Origin: an uncultured Fibrobacter sp.
Lineage (GTDB): Bacteria; Fibrobacterota; Fibrobacteria; Fibrobacterales; Fibrobacteraceae
Assembly: GCF_900316465.1 (NCBI RefSeq)
Contig: NZ_ONDD01000016.1
Coordinates: 1 to 64,000, forward strand
DNA: 64,000 nucleotides
Reading direction: 5' to 3'
Both the position numbers and the translations under genes were made by a program. Positions 15,884 through 23,945 of this stretch are shown here, one piece after another; the stretch's first letter is position 1, and every line of letters begins with the position of its first letter. Below the pieces are notes generated by a model, which was given only the letters and a program-made list of their open reading frames with translations, made no database searches and was not told the origin of the DNA.

Positions 15884-15915
15884 CCTGCCGCATTTCCTTA
15901 TTGAACCCCTTTTTT

Positions 15916-15947
15916 AGAATTGGCATTTATTGCCAATTCTTTTTTTA
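15916..15947 (+). terminator. Intrinsic terminator
   Basis: A perfect 10-bp stem (AGAATTGGCA with TGCCAATTCT, loop TTTAT) is followed by seven Ts. It works in the plus direction only, because the other side carries Ts rather than As. It ends the short transcript covering 15800-15883. Confidence 0.85.
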
Positions 15948-15957
15948 TTACAAGCAA

Positions 15958-16935
15958 CTAGTAGTTGATTGCGATGTAGAGGCTACCGGCACCGAAGCGA
16001 CGGTCAAAGCTTTCAAAGCCATCCCACAGGGCATCCCATGCGAGGCCGACTTCGAGCTGAATGGCGGAATTGCGGAAGAAGATGACGCCGAGTTCTGCAC
16101 CGGTGGCAAGACCGATTGCAAAGCTTTCATTTCCTTCGTCATAATGCTCATCGAACTGGACGCCAAGACCCACGCCTGCGCCCAAGAACGGAGTGACGGT
16201 TCCTGTGCTCGGGAAGAAACGGCCACCAATCAAGAATACCTCATGCAACTGCCAAGCGTCGCCGAAAGACATGTTCATGTTGTCCACGATGGTGATGGCG
16301 GCCTGCGGAATCACTTCGAAAATACGGGCGTAGTGGAATACGAAAGCCTGTTCCCAAGAACGTTTGACATGCAATCCCGTATAATGATGTTCGTAGTTGT
16401 GCCACATGGCGGCACCCAAACCATAGCTCACGTAGTTGCGGGTGGGGCGCTTGTGGGCAAAGTTGTCGTTCGGGTCGCCGTCGTTACGGTCGGCAGGCAC
16501 GAGCACGATGACTTCGGGTTCCGAGCGGCTTGCCGTAGAGGCGTAATTGTCTTCGGCAGGAGCAGCAGGAGCGGCACTTACGTTATCGTCTTCAACGTTG
16601 GCAAGCGCACTCTTGACAGCCCCTTCAATGGCCACGTCGAGGTCGTCTACAGAGCCGGCCTTCTGTTTGCCGCTACCGACAACGGTACCGTCTTTGACCT
16701 GTTCGCAAACCACCACGAAGGTAGAGCCCATGGTCATCACGTTAGTGCGCAGCTGAATTTCGGCGCTGCCATCGACCGGGGTGTTGCCCGTCTGGCTCAC
16801 GGAGGCGCGCACAATGGACTGCACCATGTTCGGAGCGTCGGGCGCAAATTCAGCACCTTCGGGGGCAAGGACTTGAACGTTTGCGGCAAGCGAGAACGCT
16901 GCCAGAGAAAGGATAGCGGAGAAAATCTTTTTCAT
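15958..16935 (-). CDS. Exported outer-membrane-type protein
   Basis: A 325-residue protein with a signal peptide (residues 1-18). Residues 20-120 form a soluble region resembling proteins that sense or handle envelope components (AEIQLRTNVMTMGSTFVVVCEQ). An Ala/Pro-rich linker follows at about 118-135. The C-terminal 180 residues look like an eight-stranded barrel (YVSYGLGAAMWHN, PFLGAGVGLGVQFD, AGSLYIAINY) ending on an aromatic residue. This two-part layout (periplasmic domain plus barrel) recurs in Fibrobacter surface proteins. Function unknown. It is divergent from murJ with a 69-base gap. Confidence 0.75.
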   Translation of the reverse strand: MKKIFSAILSLAAFSLAANVQVLAPEGAEFAPDAPNMVQSIVRASVSQTGNTPVDGSAEIQLRTNVMTMGSTFVVVCEQVKDGTVVGSGKQKAGSVDDLDVAIEGAVKSALANVEDDNVSAAPAAPAEDNYASTASRSEPEVIVLVPADRNDGDPNDNFAHKRPTRNYVSYGLGAAMWHNYEHHYTGLHVKRSWEQAFVFHYARIFEVIPQAAITIVDNMNMSFGDAWQLHEVFLIGGRFFPSTGTVTPFLGAGVGLGVQFDEHYDEGNESFAIGLATGAELGVIFFRNSAIQLEVGLAWDALWDGFESFDRRFGAGSLYIAINY

Positions 16936-17004
16936 GCCATAAAGATAATAAAAGAATTGCTAAATTCAAGCTAAGACGAATCATTAATCATTATCTACAA
17001 GTCT

Positions 17005-18597
17005 ATGAATAAAGCCGCTATTATCGTTGCCGTTTCGATGCTTTTGAGCCGCGTGCTCGGAATTTTCCGCGAAATGCTTTTGGCGCATGCCGCGGGCGTG
17101 TCGCTCGAAAAGAACGCGCTTGACCTTGCCTTCATGATTCCGGATATTTTGAATCACGTGGTGAGCACCGGATTTTTGTCTATCATCTTTATCCCGATTT
17201 TTACGGGCTACAAGGTGGCCGGCGACGAGAAGGGCGGTTGGAAGTTCTTTAGCAATGTGCTGAATACTTTCGGAATTGCACTCTTGATTTTGGTGGTGCC
17301 CGCGTTTATTTGGATGAAGGAGCTTTTGCAGCTCTTGACGGTCGAGGGTGCCACGCCGGAACTTATCGAGCGCGCCGCTTACTATGGCCGCATTATTTTG
17401 CCGGGACAGGTTTTCATTTTTGTCGGAAGTATTTTGGTCGCGGTGCAGCATACCCGCAAGCAGTTCTTGATTCCGTCGCTGACGGGCCTGATTTACAACG
17501 TGGCGATTGTGGGCGGCGGCGCTTTGGGAATCGCGCTCGAGAAGTTCACCGGCACGGAATACGGCCTGGAAGGTTTTGCTTGGGGCGTGCCGGTTGGCGC
17601 CTTTATTGGATTCTTTGCTTTGCAGATTTTTGGCGCCCGGCGTGGCGGCGTGCATTACGAGCTCTTGGTGCAGCCGACTCACCCCGATATCGTTCGCTAC
17701 TTCAAGATGATGCTCCCGATGTCGCTTGGTGTGGGATCCATGTTCGGTCTTGAATTTATTATCAGAAGCTTTGGCGCGAACTTTGGCACGGGCGGTATTT
17801 CGAGCTTGAATTACGCTTACCGCGTGATGTACACGCTGGTGGCCGTCTTTGGATTTTCTGTTTCTGTCACGAGCTACCCGGACATGGCCCGCCTTGTTAA
17901 AGAAGGCGATTTCGGTCAGCTGAATCGCAAGATTTGGAAGAGCCTTTCCCGCATGTTCTGCATCTTGATTCCGGCGGTGGTTGCCGTGTGGGCGCTCAGC
18001 TTCCCCGCGGTGCGAATCCTGTTTGAACGCGGTGCCTTCCAGCGCGAAACGACCGAGGCGATTTCTGAAATTCTGCGCTGGTATTTGCCGGTGAGCCTCG
18101 GTCTTTGCCTGCAGGCGGTTTTGGTTCGCAGTTTTTATGCCTGCGAACGTATGTGGGTGCCGACGCTTTTGAATACGGGCATTTTTGCCGCGACGATTCC
18201 CGCCTACATTCTGCTGGGCGCGCCCGAGGTGGGACTCGGCATCAAGAGCGTGCCGATTATCGGCGCCACCGGTGCCTTGCTGCAAGTGATTTCGATGATC
18301 TTCATGTGGGCAAAAAAGAACGGCACCGACGGCATGAAAGAAGCTTTGCTGAATATGGCCCGCGCCCTGGTTGCCTTCGGCATCATGATTGCTGCCGCTG
18401 TCGGACTTGACCGCGTCTCGGGCGCATTCGTGCGCGAAGCAAACTTCGTCGTGCTCGTTGTATACGCCTGCGCTGCCGGCATTTTGCTCTTCACGCTCAC
18501 GCTGATTATCCAGCGTTACCTCGGAAGCAAAGATGCCAAGGATATTCTCAACGAACTCCTCGGAAAAATAATGAGGAAGTTACATCTGGCGAGATAG
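17005..18597 (+). CDS. murJ: Lipid II flippase MurJ
   Basis: A 530-residue polytopic membrane protein of the MOP/MVF family that moves lipid II to the outer face of the inner membrane for peptidoglycan synthesis. Typical MurJ features include the N-terminal block with SRVLGIFREMLLAHAAG (the conserved Arg pair in TM1) and many hydrophobic segments (about 14). The ERGAFQRETT motif lies in the central loop. Length is near the 510-530 usual for the family. The gene stands alone, and the 69-base upstream gap serves two divergent promoters. The start is supported by family alignment from memory rather than by a strong ribosome site. Confidence 0.95.
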   Translation: MNKAAIIVAVSMLLSRVLGIFREMLLAHAAGVSLEKNALDLAFMIPDILNHVVSTGFLSIIFIPIFTGYKVAGDEKGGWKFFSNVLNTFGIALLILVVPAFIWMKELLQLLTVEGATPELIERAAYYGRIILPGQVFIFVGSILVAVQHTRKQFLIPSLTGLIYNVAIVGGGALGIALEKFTGTEYGLEGFAWGVPVGAFIGFFALQIFGARRGGVHYELLVQPTHPDIVRYFKMMLPMSLGVGSMFGLEFIIRSFGANFGTGGISSLNYAYRVMYTLVAVFGFSVSVTSYPDMARLVKEGDFGQLNRKIWKSLSRMFCILIPAVVAVWALSFPAVRILFERGAFQRETTEAISEILRWYLPVSLGLCLQAVLVRSFYACERMWVPTLLNTGIFAATIPAYILLGAPEVGLGIKSVPIIGATGALLQVISMIFMWAKKNGTDGMKEALLNMARALVAFGIMIAAAVGLDRVSGAFVREANFVVLVVYACAAGILLFTLTLIIQRYLGSKDAKDILNELLGKIMRKLHLAR

Positions 18598-18625
18598 GAG
18601 ATGCCCGCCTGCGCGGGCATGACAT
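18597..18625. repeat. Palindromic repeat unit after murJ
   Basis: ATGCCCGC at 18601-18608 and GCGGGCAT at 18613-18620 flank CTGC and are followed by GACA. It matches in form the unit ending near 13234. With no T-tract it is more likely an interspersed palindromic repeat than a terminator. Confidence 0.4.
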
Positions 18626-18630
18626 TTAAC

Positions 18631-18660
18631 AAAAAAAGTCCGTTGGAAAACCAACGGACT
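18631..18660 (-). terminator. Intrinsic terminator for the PDZ-protein gene
   Basis: A 10-bp stem (AGTCCGTTGG with CCAACGGACT, loop AAAA) reads into seven Ts on the minus strand (As at 18631-18637). It lies 23 bases past the stop of the PDZ gene. Confidence 0.85.
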
Positions 18661-18682
18661 CTTTAATCAAGGAATAACGGTC

Positions 18683-19507
18683 TTACTTCAAGACAGCATT
18701 CTTGCCGCTGACAGAGCCATTATGTTCGATGGTCACCATGTAGCGGCCGCTCGGCACGTTTTCGGAATTCCACTTCAGGGAATTGAAACCGGCCTGGGCG
18801 TTTTCGCTCACAAGCTTTGCCACAACAACGCCGTCTGCGTTCATGATGGAGACAACAGCCTTGCCCGCCGACTTCAATTCAAAAGACACGGCAGCGCGGC
18901 TAATGCCCTTCAATTCAGCAGAAGAAGCCTTGCTCAGGTTTTGCGAAACTGTTTTCGGTGCAAATTCATCTGCACGATCCACATAGATGCCATTCAGAGA
19001 CTTCTTGGCAACATTCTTTTCGGACTTGACCAAGGAACCGTTATCCAGAACGGCAACCAGCTGCTTGCTGTTTTCGGCAGCGCTTGCATAGGTTTCGATT
19101 TCCTGTGCATTGAGCTCGGCCTTGTTATTGTACCAAGCCGAAACCTTATCGCCTTCCAGGTCCTTCACGGTAATCTGGGTGCGGCGCAATGTTGCAGAAT
19201 AGGTTTCGCCACCGCTGACAAACGTCACTTCAAGCGGCTTGTTCTTTAAACCACGGAGTTTTTCCTTAGAATAGTCAATGGTCTTGCCAGCCAGCATTTC
19301 GCCGTCAACAGCAATAATGACATCGCCTACCTGCAGCTTGGAATCTGCAGCGGGAGTACCCGGAATCACTTCAGCAATCTGAACGCCATCGCGGGTCTGA
19401 TAAATGGTCACGCCAATACCACCGAAAGATTCGGAAGCAAGAAGCGGAGTTGCCGACACTGCTGCAACAAGAGCAAGCCCGGCCATTTTTGTTTTTAATG
19501 TTTTCAT
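18683..19507 (-). CDS. Exported PDZ-domain protein with T9SS-type C-terminal tail
   Basis: A 274-residue protein with a signal peptide (residues 1-24). A PDZ domain lies at about 28-112, with the peptide-binding GIGVTI entry, PGTPAADSKLQVGDVIIAVDG and LRGLKNKPLEVTF. There is no protease domain, so it is not DegP-like. The last 80 residues form an Ig-like FlgD/T9SS sorting type (VSIMNADGVVVAKL, NVPSGRYMVTIE). It could be a T9SS-exported adaptor binding C-terminal peptides of other surface proteins. AGGAAT precedes the ATG. It has its own terminator and lies just downstream of the two-gene unit 20155-23667 and 19537-20142. Confidence 0.8.
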   Translation of the reverse strand: MKTLKTKMAGLALVAAVSATPLLASESFGGIGVTIYQTRDGVQIAEVIPGTPAADSKLQVGDVIIAVDGEMLAGKTIDYSKEKLRGLKNKPLEVTFVSGGETYSATLRRTQITVKDLEGDKVSAWYNNKAELNAQEIETYASAAENSKQLVAVLDNGSLVKSEKNVAKKSLNGIYVDRADEFAPKTVSQNLSKASSAELKGISRAAVSFELKSAGKAVVSIMNADGVVVAKLVSENAQAGFNSLKWNSENVPSGRYMVTIEHNGSVSGKNAVLK

Positions 19508-19536
19508 TTTAAATTCCTCTTATGATTTGTTCACGC

Positions 19537-20142
19537 CTACTTGTCGTAGCAAAACTGCTGTTCGTCAATCGTATGTGCTGCGAGGCAGTAGCCGTCAAAA
19601 CAACCGACCCTATTCCATCTAGAAGAAGGTCCATAATAGTTATAGCCAGAAACCCAGGCAGATGCCATAGCGCCATACCATTTACTGGTATCCTGTTCAG
19701 AAACTACGTTGTAATGGTTTCCGCCCAAAACGCCAGCCGACATCTTCACAGTTTCAGACTTTTCACCAGAAAAGACGCGTACAGACAATTCCAACGAATC
19801 AGTGCCAATTTTGTCTTTTTCATCCAGAGCGCATCCAATGTAAATCCATCTCGGATAATCCTCGGACACCAGGCAAGAATCCATTGATTCCTTTGAAAAA
19901 GATATATCTTCTATGCTTTCGCTTTCCGAAGACAGTCGGCAGAGAACCCTGCTAGAAACTTCATTGCGTTCTACACAGACCTGTTTACCGCCTAAATAGA
20001 ACTGTACGCTATCTACATCTGATGAGGTGATGAAATTCAATCTCAAAAAACGCTTCGAATCAAAGCACTCTGTTTCTTCTTCATAACAAGAAGTCATGAC
20101 GAAAGTGATCAATACCAAAAGTAAATTGACGACTCGAAGCAT
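19537..20142 (-). CDS. Lipoprotein of unknown function
   Basis: A 201-residue protein whose N-terminus has a lipobox with the lipidated Cys at residue 19 (FVMTSC). Acidic and Ser-rich regions follow, with Cys residues at the C-terminus (CFDGYC, QFCYDK) that probably pair. It lies 12 bases after the 1170-residue exported protein and is probably cotranscribed with it. AAGGAG precedes the ATG. Family not recognised. It could be a partner or immunity protein for the large exported product. Confidence 0.7.
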   Translation of the reverse strand: MLRVVNLLLVLITFVMTSCYEEETECFDSKRFLRLNFITSSDVDSVQFYLGGKQVCVERNEVSSRVLCRLSSESESIEDISFSKESMDSCLVSEDYPRWIYIGCALDEKDKIGTDSLELSVRVFSGEKSETVKMSAGVLGGNHYNVVSEQDTSKWYGAMASAWVSGYNYYGPSSRWNRVGCFDGYCLAAHTIDEQQFCYDK

Positions 20143-20154
20143 TTTTTGTTCTCC

Positions 20155-23100
20155 TTATAACAGTTTCAAAATATAGTTAGAAATTCCCTTGTTAGCGACA
20201 ACGGTATTCGTTTCGTTTTCGAAGGGCACCCACACGATCTTGGTCTGCTGATGAACAACGATGCTCTTAGCATACACAGCACCGTAGAAGTTCTTACCAG
20301 ACTGGCCAATAATCACGTCTGCATTCGGTGCGATAATTGTACCAGCAAAGTCAGACTGGATATACACAGGTTCAGTACCGTAGTAGTACACTGCAATACG
20401 CTTGGCTGCATCAGCCATGTTTCCAACGAGCGTACCGTTCCACTGGAATTCGTTACCCACATGCATGATATAGCTGCCAGTAGTCGGTGCATACACCGTA
20501 GCGTTCTTGCGGAACTTCACCGAGCCAATGACCACCTGACCATTCGTGTTGAAACGGAGTTCAGAGCCGGAATTGAAGATGAAACTGGTATTACCCGTAA
20601 GACCGAAAATTCCAGAATAGACAGTCGTGCCGGCATCAATAACGCTCTGGCTAGTAATGGTCCAATCAGCATTATGAAGAACAGCGTTATCAAGAATGGG
20701 GCTAAATGCTGCAGTATAGGCATCTGCCTGCGTCGAATTTTCGACCACGGTTCCGGTAATGCGTACCGTACCGCTCTGGCGTACCACAGAACCAGCCGTT
20801 TCAATAGAGCCGTGAACATAAGACCTGTCGCGCAGAAGCACCGACTTTGCAGAATAGATATTACCTGCAGCAGCGTTAACGCCAAGTCTTACGCCATAGG
20901 AACCACTGTAATCCGTTCCGTAAGAGGCAATGGGGCAGAATACTGTTGTATCCAGCAAAGTCACGCAAGAAGATCTGTCGTTGAGCAACAAGTCTTCCTT
21001 AGCGAGCAAGGCAACACCGAGGTTCTTGCACTGCGGAGCCACATTACGAGGATACTTAGCCGCATCGAAGCGTTCGCAGTTACGGGCACCGGCAACATAA
21101 GCTTCTTCCTGGAAGTCGCAGAAGCCGTCGCCATCAGCATCAATCTTCAAAGCCGGATACAGTTCAGTCGTGTAGCCAGCAACTTCGCATGCCTTAGCAT
21201 CGTACAATTCCTGGTAATCGCTAATGCCATCGCCATCCGTATCTTCGCTCACTGCGCTGGTACCAAAGCGAGTCGTTTCATCGAAGTCAACAATACCATC
21301 ATTATCAGCATCAGTAAAGACTGTCGAACGTGCGCTACGACCCTTAGCATACAGAGGCGGAATGTAGTAACTGAAGAACAAATCTCCGCTAATGCTCGAA
21401 CCTGCAATCTTGTCAATCAAGTGGGCAATACCGCTTCCGATAAGCTTCACAATGACATCCGTTCCCAAGAATGCAATGTTGCAATAGTATCTCCATTCGC
21501 TACCACCCATATTGTCCGTATTCAACAGGTGAATATAGACCTTACCATCCATCTTGATCTTATAGCCATTAATCACCATGGAATGGGCGCCTTCATTACC
21601 GGCGTTCAGCTGGGACACACCGATGATATTACCAGATTCAAGTGTTGCGATAAGGGTATGGAGCAACGGAGAGCCAACCGACCAACCGCTAACCGACGGA
21701 AGGATACCGGCACCGGCATAAGAATTCAAAAGCGATGTATAAGTAATCTGGTCCCACACGCCAAGGTCGAGAGCGAAATTCACGGCCTGCATGGTTTCAA
21801 TAGGACCACCGCCGTCAACATTCGTCAACTTGCCGCGTACGGCATACATGATTTCGTCTTCAGAAACGCTACCGCCCTTGGCATGGTTAATCATCTGGGC
21901 CATGGTAAGCCAGCAACGGTTGGTCACTGCATAATTCTTCGAGCCGTTATAATCGCGCTTGGGGAACACCTTGTCCCAGTTAGCATAATTATAGCCGTTC
22001 TTCCAGCTTTCAGCCAGCATTCTGGTATCCTTCATCGCGCAGAATACGCTATTGCCAAAGCAGGCGTTCTTCATGTATTCGCTCTTATCTGCCGGGAATG
22101 CCGTGTAGACATACTGAGACTGAATCGAATACTGCAACCACGTCATGTTCTTTGCAATAGAAATCTCTTTCTTGCGAATTTCCACATCACCCGTGAAGAT
22201 CTGAATCACACCGAACGGGTTCAAACGCTGTACAAAGGAATCATAAATATTGCTGAAAAGGTTGCCGCCATAAACGACCGTATAGACAACCGGGGCCACG
22301 TACTTTGTTACCCTCTTCACGGTCTTCTTGGCCCACTTCTTCAACTTCTTGAAGAAGCCACGCTTCAACATACGAGTGTTGGATCTCGTGACAATCGGAG
22401 CAGCTTCATCGCCAGCGACAGAGAAGTATTCTTCATCTTCGTCATCTTCGTCCATGGCAACTTCAATGAGGGGTTCTGCAAACCACACATAGTCACCGGA
22501 CGGGAGAGTCGGAATCCTTACAGCGGTCTGCATGGTGAATGCGCTGTAAACCGTATCGGTAAAGATCACGGAGTCACCCACGATGGAATCCTTGATCACC
22601 AACAGGCGATACCATTCCACGCCTTCGACGGCACTCCATTCGAGAGTCAGCGAATCAATATCGTCTTCGCTGTACTGCATCAGAGCCGGCGACAGAATGA
22701 CCGGAACTTCGTTATCGCCCGGTTCTTCCCATGCGCGGTAGAATTTCCAGTTGCCGATAACACGTGCATCCAGGTACTTGCCTTCTGCATCCGTGTTCAG
22801 AGCGAGGCGCTGATCGTCAGCAAGGCCCTGGTTGAATCCCATGTCAAAGTCAGCCTTGACGAAGGATTCTTCGGATTCCCAGAGGCTATTTGCCACGGCA
22901 GCCGTTGCATTGTTCGGAGTCCAGCCGTATGCGAAGTAGGCAAGGAGCTTTCCGTCACATTCGGCGTAAAGTTCGCCCTTGTGCGTTGTAGGATCCTGCG
23001 TCTGGAAAGCGCCGCTCCAAATCTTTTGATTGAACGAATCCGTCACGGCATCGTTCAGATTCACCGTTGCCGTCTGTCCATTTGCATTACGAATAACAAT

Positions 23101-23667
23101 AGAAGAGGCATCGTTGCTCAAGCGCTGCAAAACCTGCAACGACACGGAATCGTTTTTGACCTGGACGAATTGGACCACAGGGCAACCAGTCTTTTTGCCC
23201 GCGTCCAACAGAATGGGCTGGCCGTTGGAATAAACACTTACATTATTTGCCAAGGCAAAAGTGTTCGACTGCGGCTGAGACGGGTCATCAGACTTGGTCC
23301 ACGTTACCCAATCGTTACCATGCAGGCCAATCGAATAGCCAGAAATGCCGCCGAGGGTATCGCCCGGATACAGCGTCAGGTCCGGGAAATAAATAACGAG
23401 TGTAGCATGGTCGGCGCTTTCAAACGTCCAGTTTGCCATACCACCCGGGAGATAATACGGTTCAGGCGGAGCAATTTCGGAGGTATCCTGGACCACATTG
23501 TAACGCAATTCAACGTTACGCAGCGTGTCTTCGGAGTTATTCTCCACCCTAAACCTTAACACGGTTTGATTTGTTTGTGAATACTGCTCGTCTAGCGTAT
23601 AGACAGAAGCAGCGAATGCAGAGGTAGCCATGGCACACGCCATGACCATTTTACGAAAATGGTTCAT
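20155..23667 (-). CDS. Large exported protein with papain-like cysteine peptidase core and calcium-type repeats
   Basis: A 1170-residue protein with a signal peptide (1-19). Residues 20-150 form a beta domain like cellulose-type binding modules. Ig-like segments run to about 425. A very basic amphipathic stretch spans 428-450. A papain/AvrRpt2-type peptidase core follows: C585 in NRCWLTMAQMINHA and H695 in GAHSMVINGYK, with an Asn in LLNTDN. Three thrombospondin-3-type DxDxDG units lie at about 783-853. The C-terminal 260 residues resemble repeated pectate-lyase-like or bactofilin-like beta helices and may be the surface anchor. It may be a secreted toxin or adhesion-processing protease. AAGGAGA precedes the ATG. 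Family assignment of the peptidase is by motif only. Confidence 0.7.
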   Translation of the reverse strand: MNHFRKMVMACAMATSAFAASVYTLDEQYSQTNQTVLRFRVENNSEDTLRNVELRYNVVQDTSEIAPPEPYYLPGGMANWTFESADHATLVIYFPDLTLYPGDTLGGISGYSIGLHGNDWVTWTKSDDPSQPQSNTFALANNVSVYSNGQPILLDAGKKTGCPVVQFVQVKNDSVSLQVLQRLSNDASSIVIRNANGQTATVNLNDAVTDSFNQKIWSGAFQTQDPTTHKGELYAECDGKLLAYFAYGWTPNNATAAVANSLWESEESFVKADFDMGFNQGLADDQRLALNTDAEGKYLDARVIGNWKFYRAWEEPGDNEVPVILSPALMQYSEDDIDSLTLEWSAVEGVEWYRLLVIKDSIVGDSVIFTDTVYSAFTMQTAVRIPTLPSGDYVWFAEPLIEVAMDEDDEDEEYFSVAGDEAAPIVTRSNTRMLKRGFFKKLKKWAKKTVKRVTKYVAPVVYTVVYGGNLFSNIYDSFVQRLNPFGVIQIFTGDVEIRKKEISIAKNMTWLQYSIQSQYVYTAFPADKSEYMKNACFGNSVFCAMKDTRMLAESWKNGYNYANWDKVFPKRDYNGSKNYAVTNRCWLTMAQMINHAKGGSVSEDEIMYAVRGKLTNVDGGGPIETMQAVNFALDLGVWDQITYTSLLNSYAGAGILPSVSGWSVGSPLLHTLIATLESGNIIGVSQLNAGNEGAHSMVINGYKIKMDGKVYIHLLNTDNMGGSEWRYYCNIAFLGTDVIVKLIGSGIAHLIDKIAGSSISGDLFFSYYIPPLYAKGRSARSTVFTDADNDGIVDFDETTRFGTSAVSEDTDGDGISDYQELYDAKACEVAGYTTELYPALKIDADGDGFCDFQEEAYVAGARNCERFDAAKYPRNVAPQCKNLGVALLAKEDLLLNDRSSCVTLLDTTVFCPIASYGTDYSGSYGVRLGVNAAAGNIYSAKSVLLRDRSYVHGSIETAGSVVRQSGTVRITGTVVENSTQADAYTAAFSPILDNAVLHNADWTITSQSVIDAGTTVYSGIFGLTGNTSFIFNSGSELRFNTNGQVVIGSVKFRKNATVYAPTTGSYIMHVGNEFQWNGTLVGNMADAAKRIAVYYYGTEPVYIQSDFAGTIIAPNADVIIGQSGKNFYGAVYAKSIVVHQQTKIVWVPFENETNTVVANKGISNYILKLL

Positions 23668-23885
23668 TCGTTCTCCTTATGTAGTGTAACCTGGCGCGAA
23701 AAGTAGTTTATTTACTTAAAAAAAACAAGACAAAATAACGTATTTCTAACAAAATAAAATTTGATGATATGATGCTATTTAGACAAGTAATATCGCGTAT
23801 ATACACGACGTCACACATTGGAAAATTTCAAAAAATTTTTCCATTTTTTCAAATGTATTACAAACAACATATAAAGTATTGAGAC
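23668..23885. other. AT-rich promoter region with short palindrome
   Basis: This 218-base stretch lies upstream of the large exported protein. It is AT-rich, with TATATA-like -10 candidates and the near-palindrome TCGCGTATATACACGA at about 23794-23809, which could be a regulator site. No gene is seen. Confidence 0.4.
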
Positions 23886-23913
23886 AAAAAAAATGTCCGC
23901 TTTCGCGGACATT
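23886..23913 (-). terminator. Intrinsic terminator for the phosphohexomutase gene
   Basis: A perfect 9-bp stem (AATGTCCGC with GCGGACATT, loop TTTC at 23901-23904) reads into eight Ts on the minus strand. It lies just after the stop of the gene at 23946-25508. Confidence 0.85.
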
Positions 23914-23945
23914 CCTTAAAGAGATTCGCAAAGTGAATTTCGCAA

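Noticed and set aside
16984..18285. A 433-residue reading frame opposite murJ, rich in His, Arg and Asn.
   Set aside because: Composition is that of an antisense frame, and murJ on the plus strand is certain.
20251..23559. An 1102-residue reading frame opposite the large exported protein.
   Set aside because: It mirrors the codon phase of the gene on the other strand, has no signal peptide or family pattern and lacks a ribosome site. It is a shadow of biased codon use.
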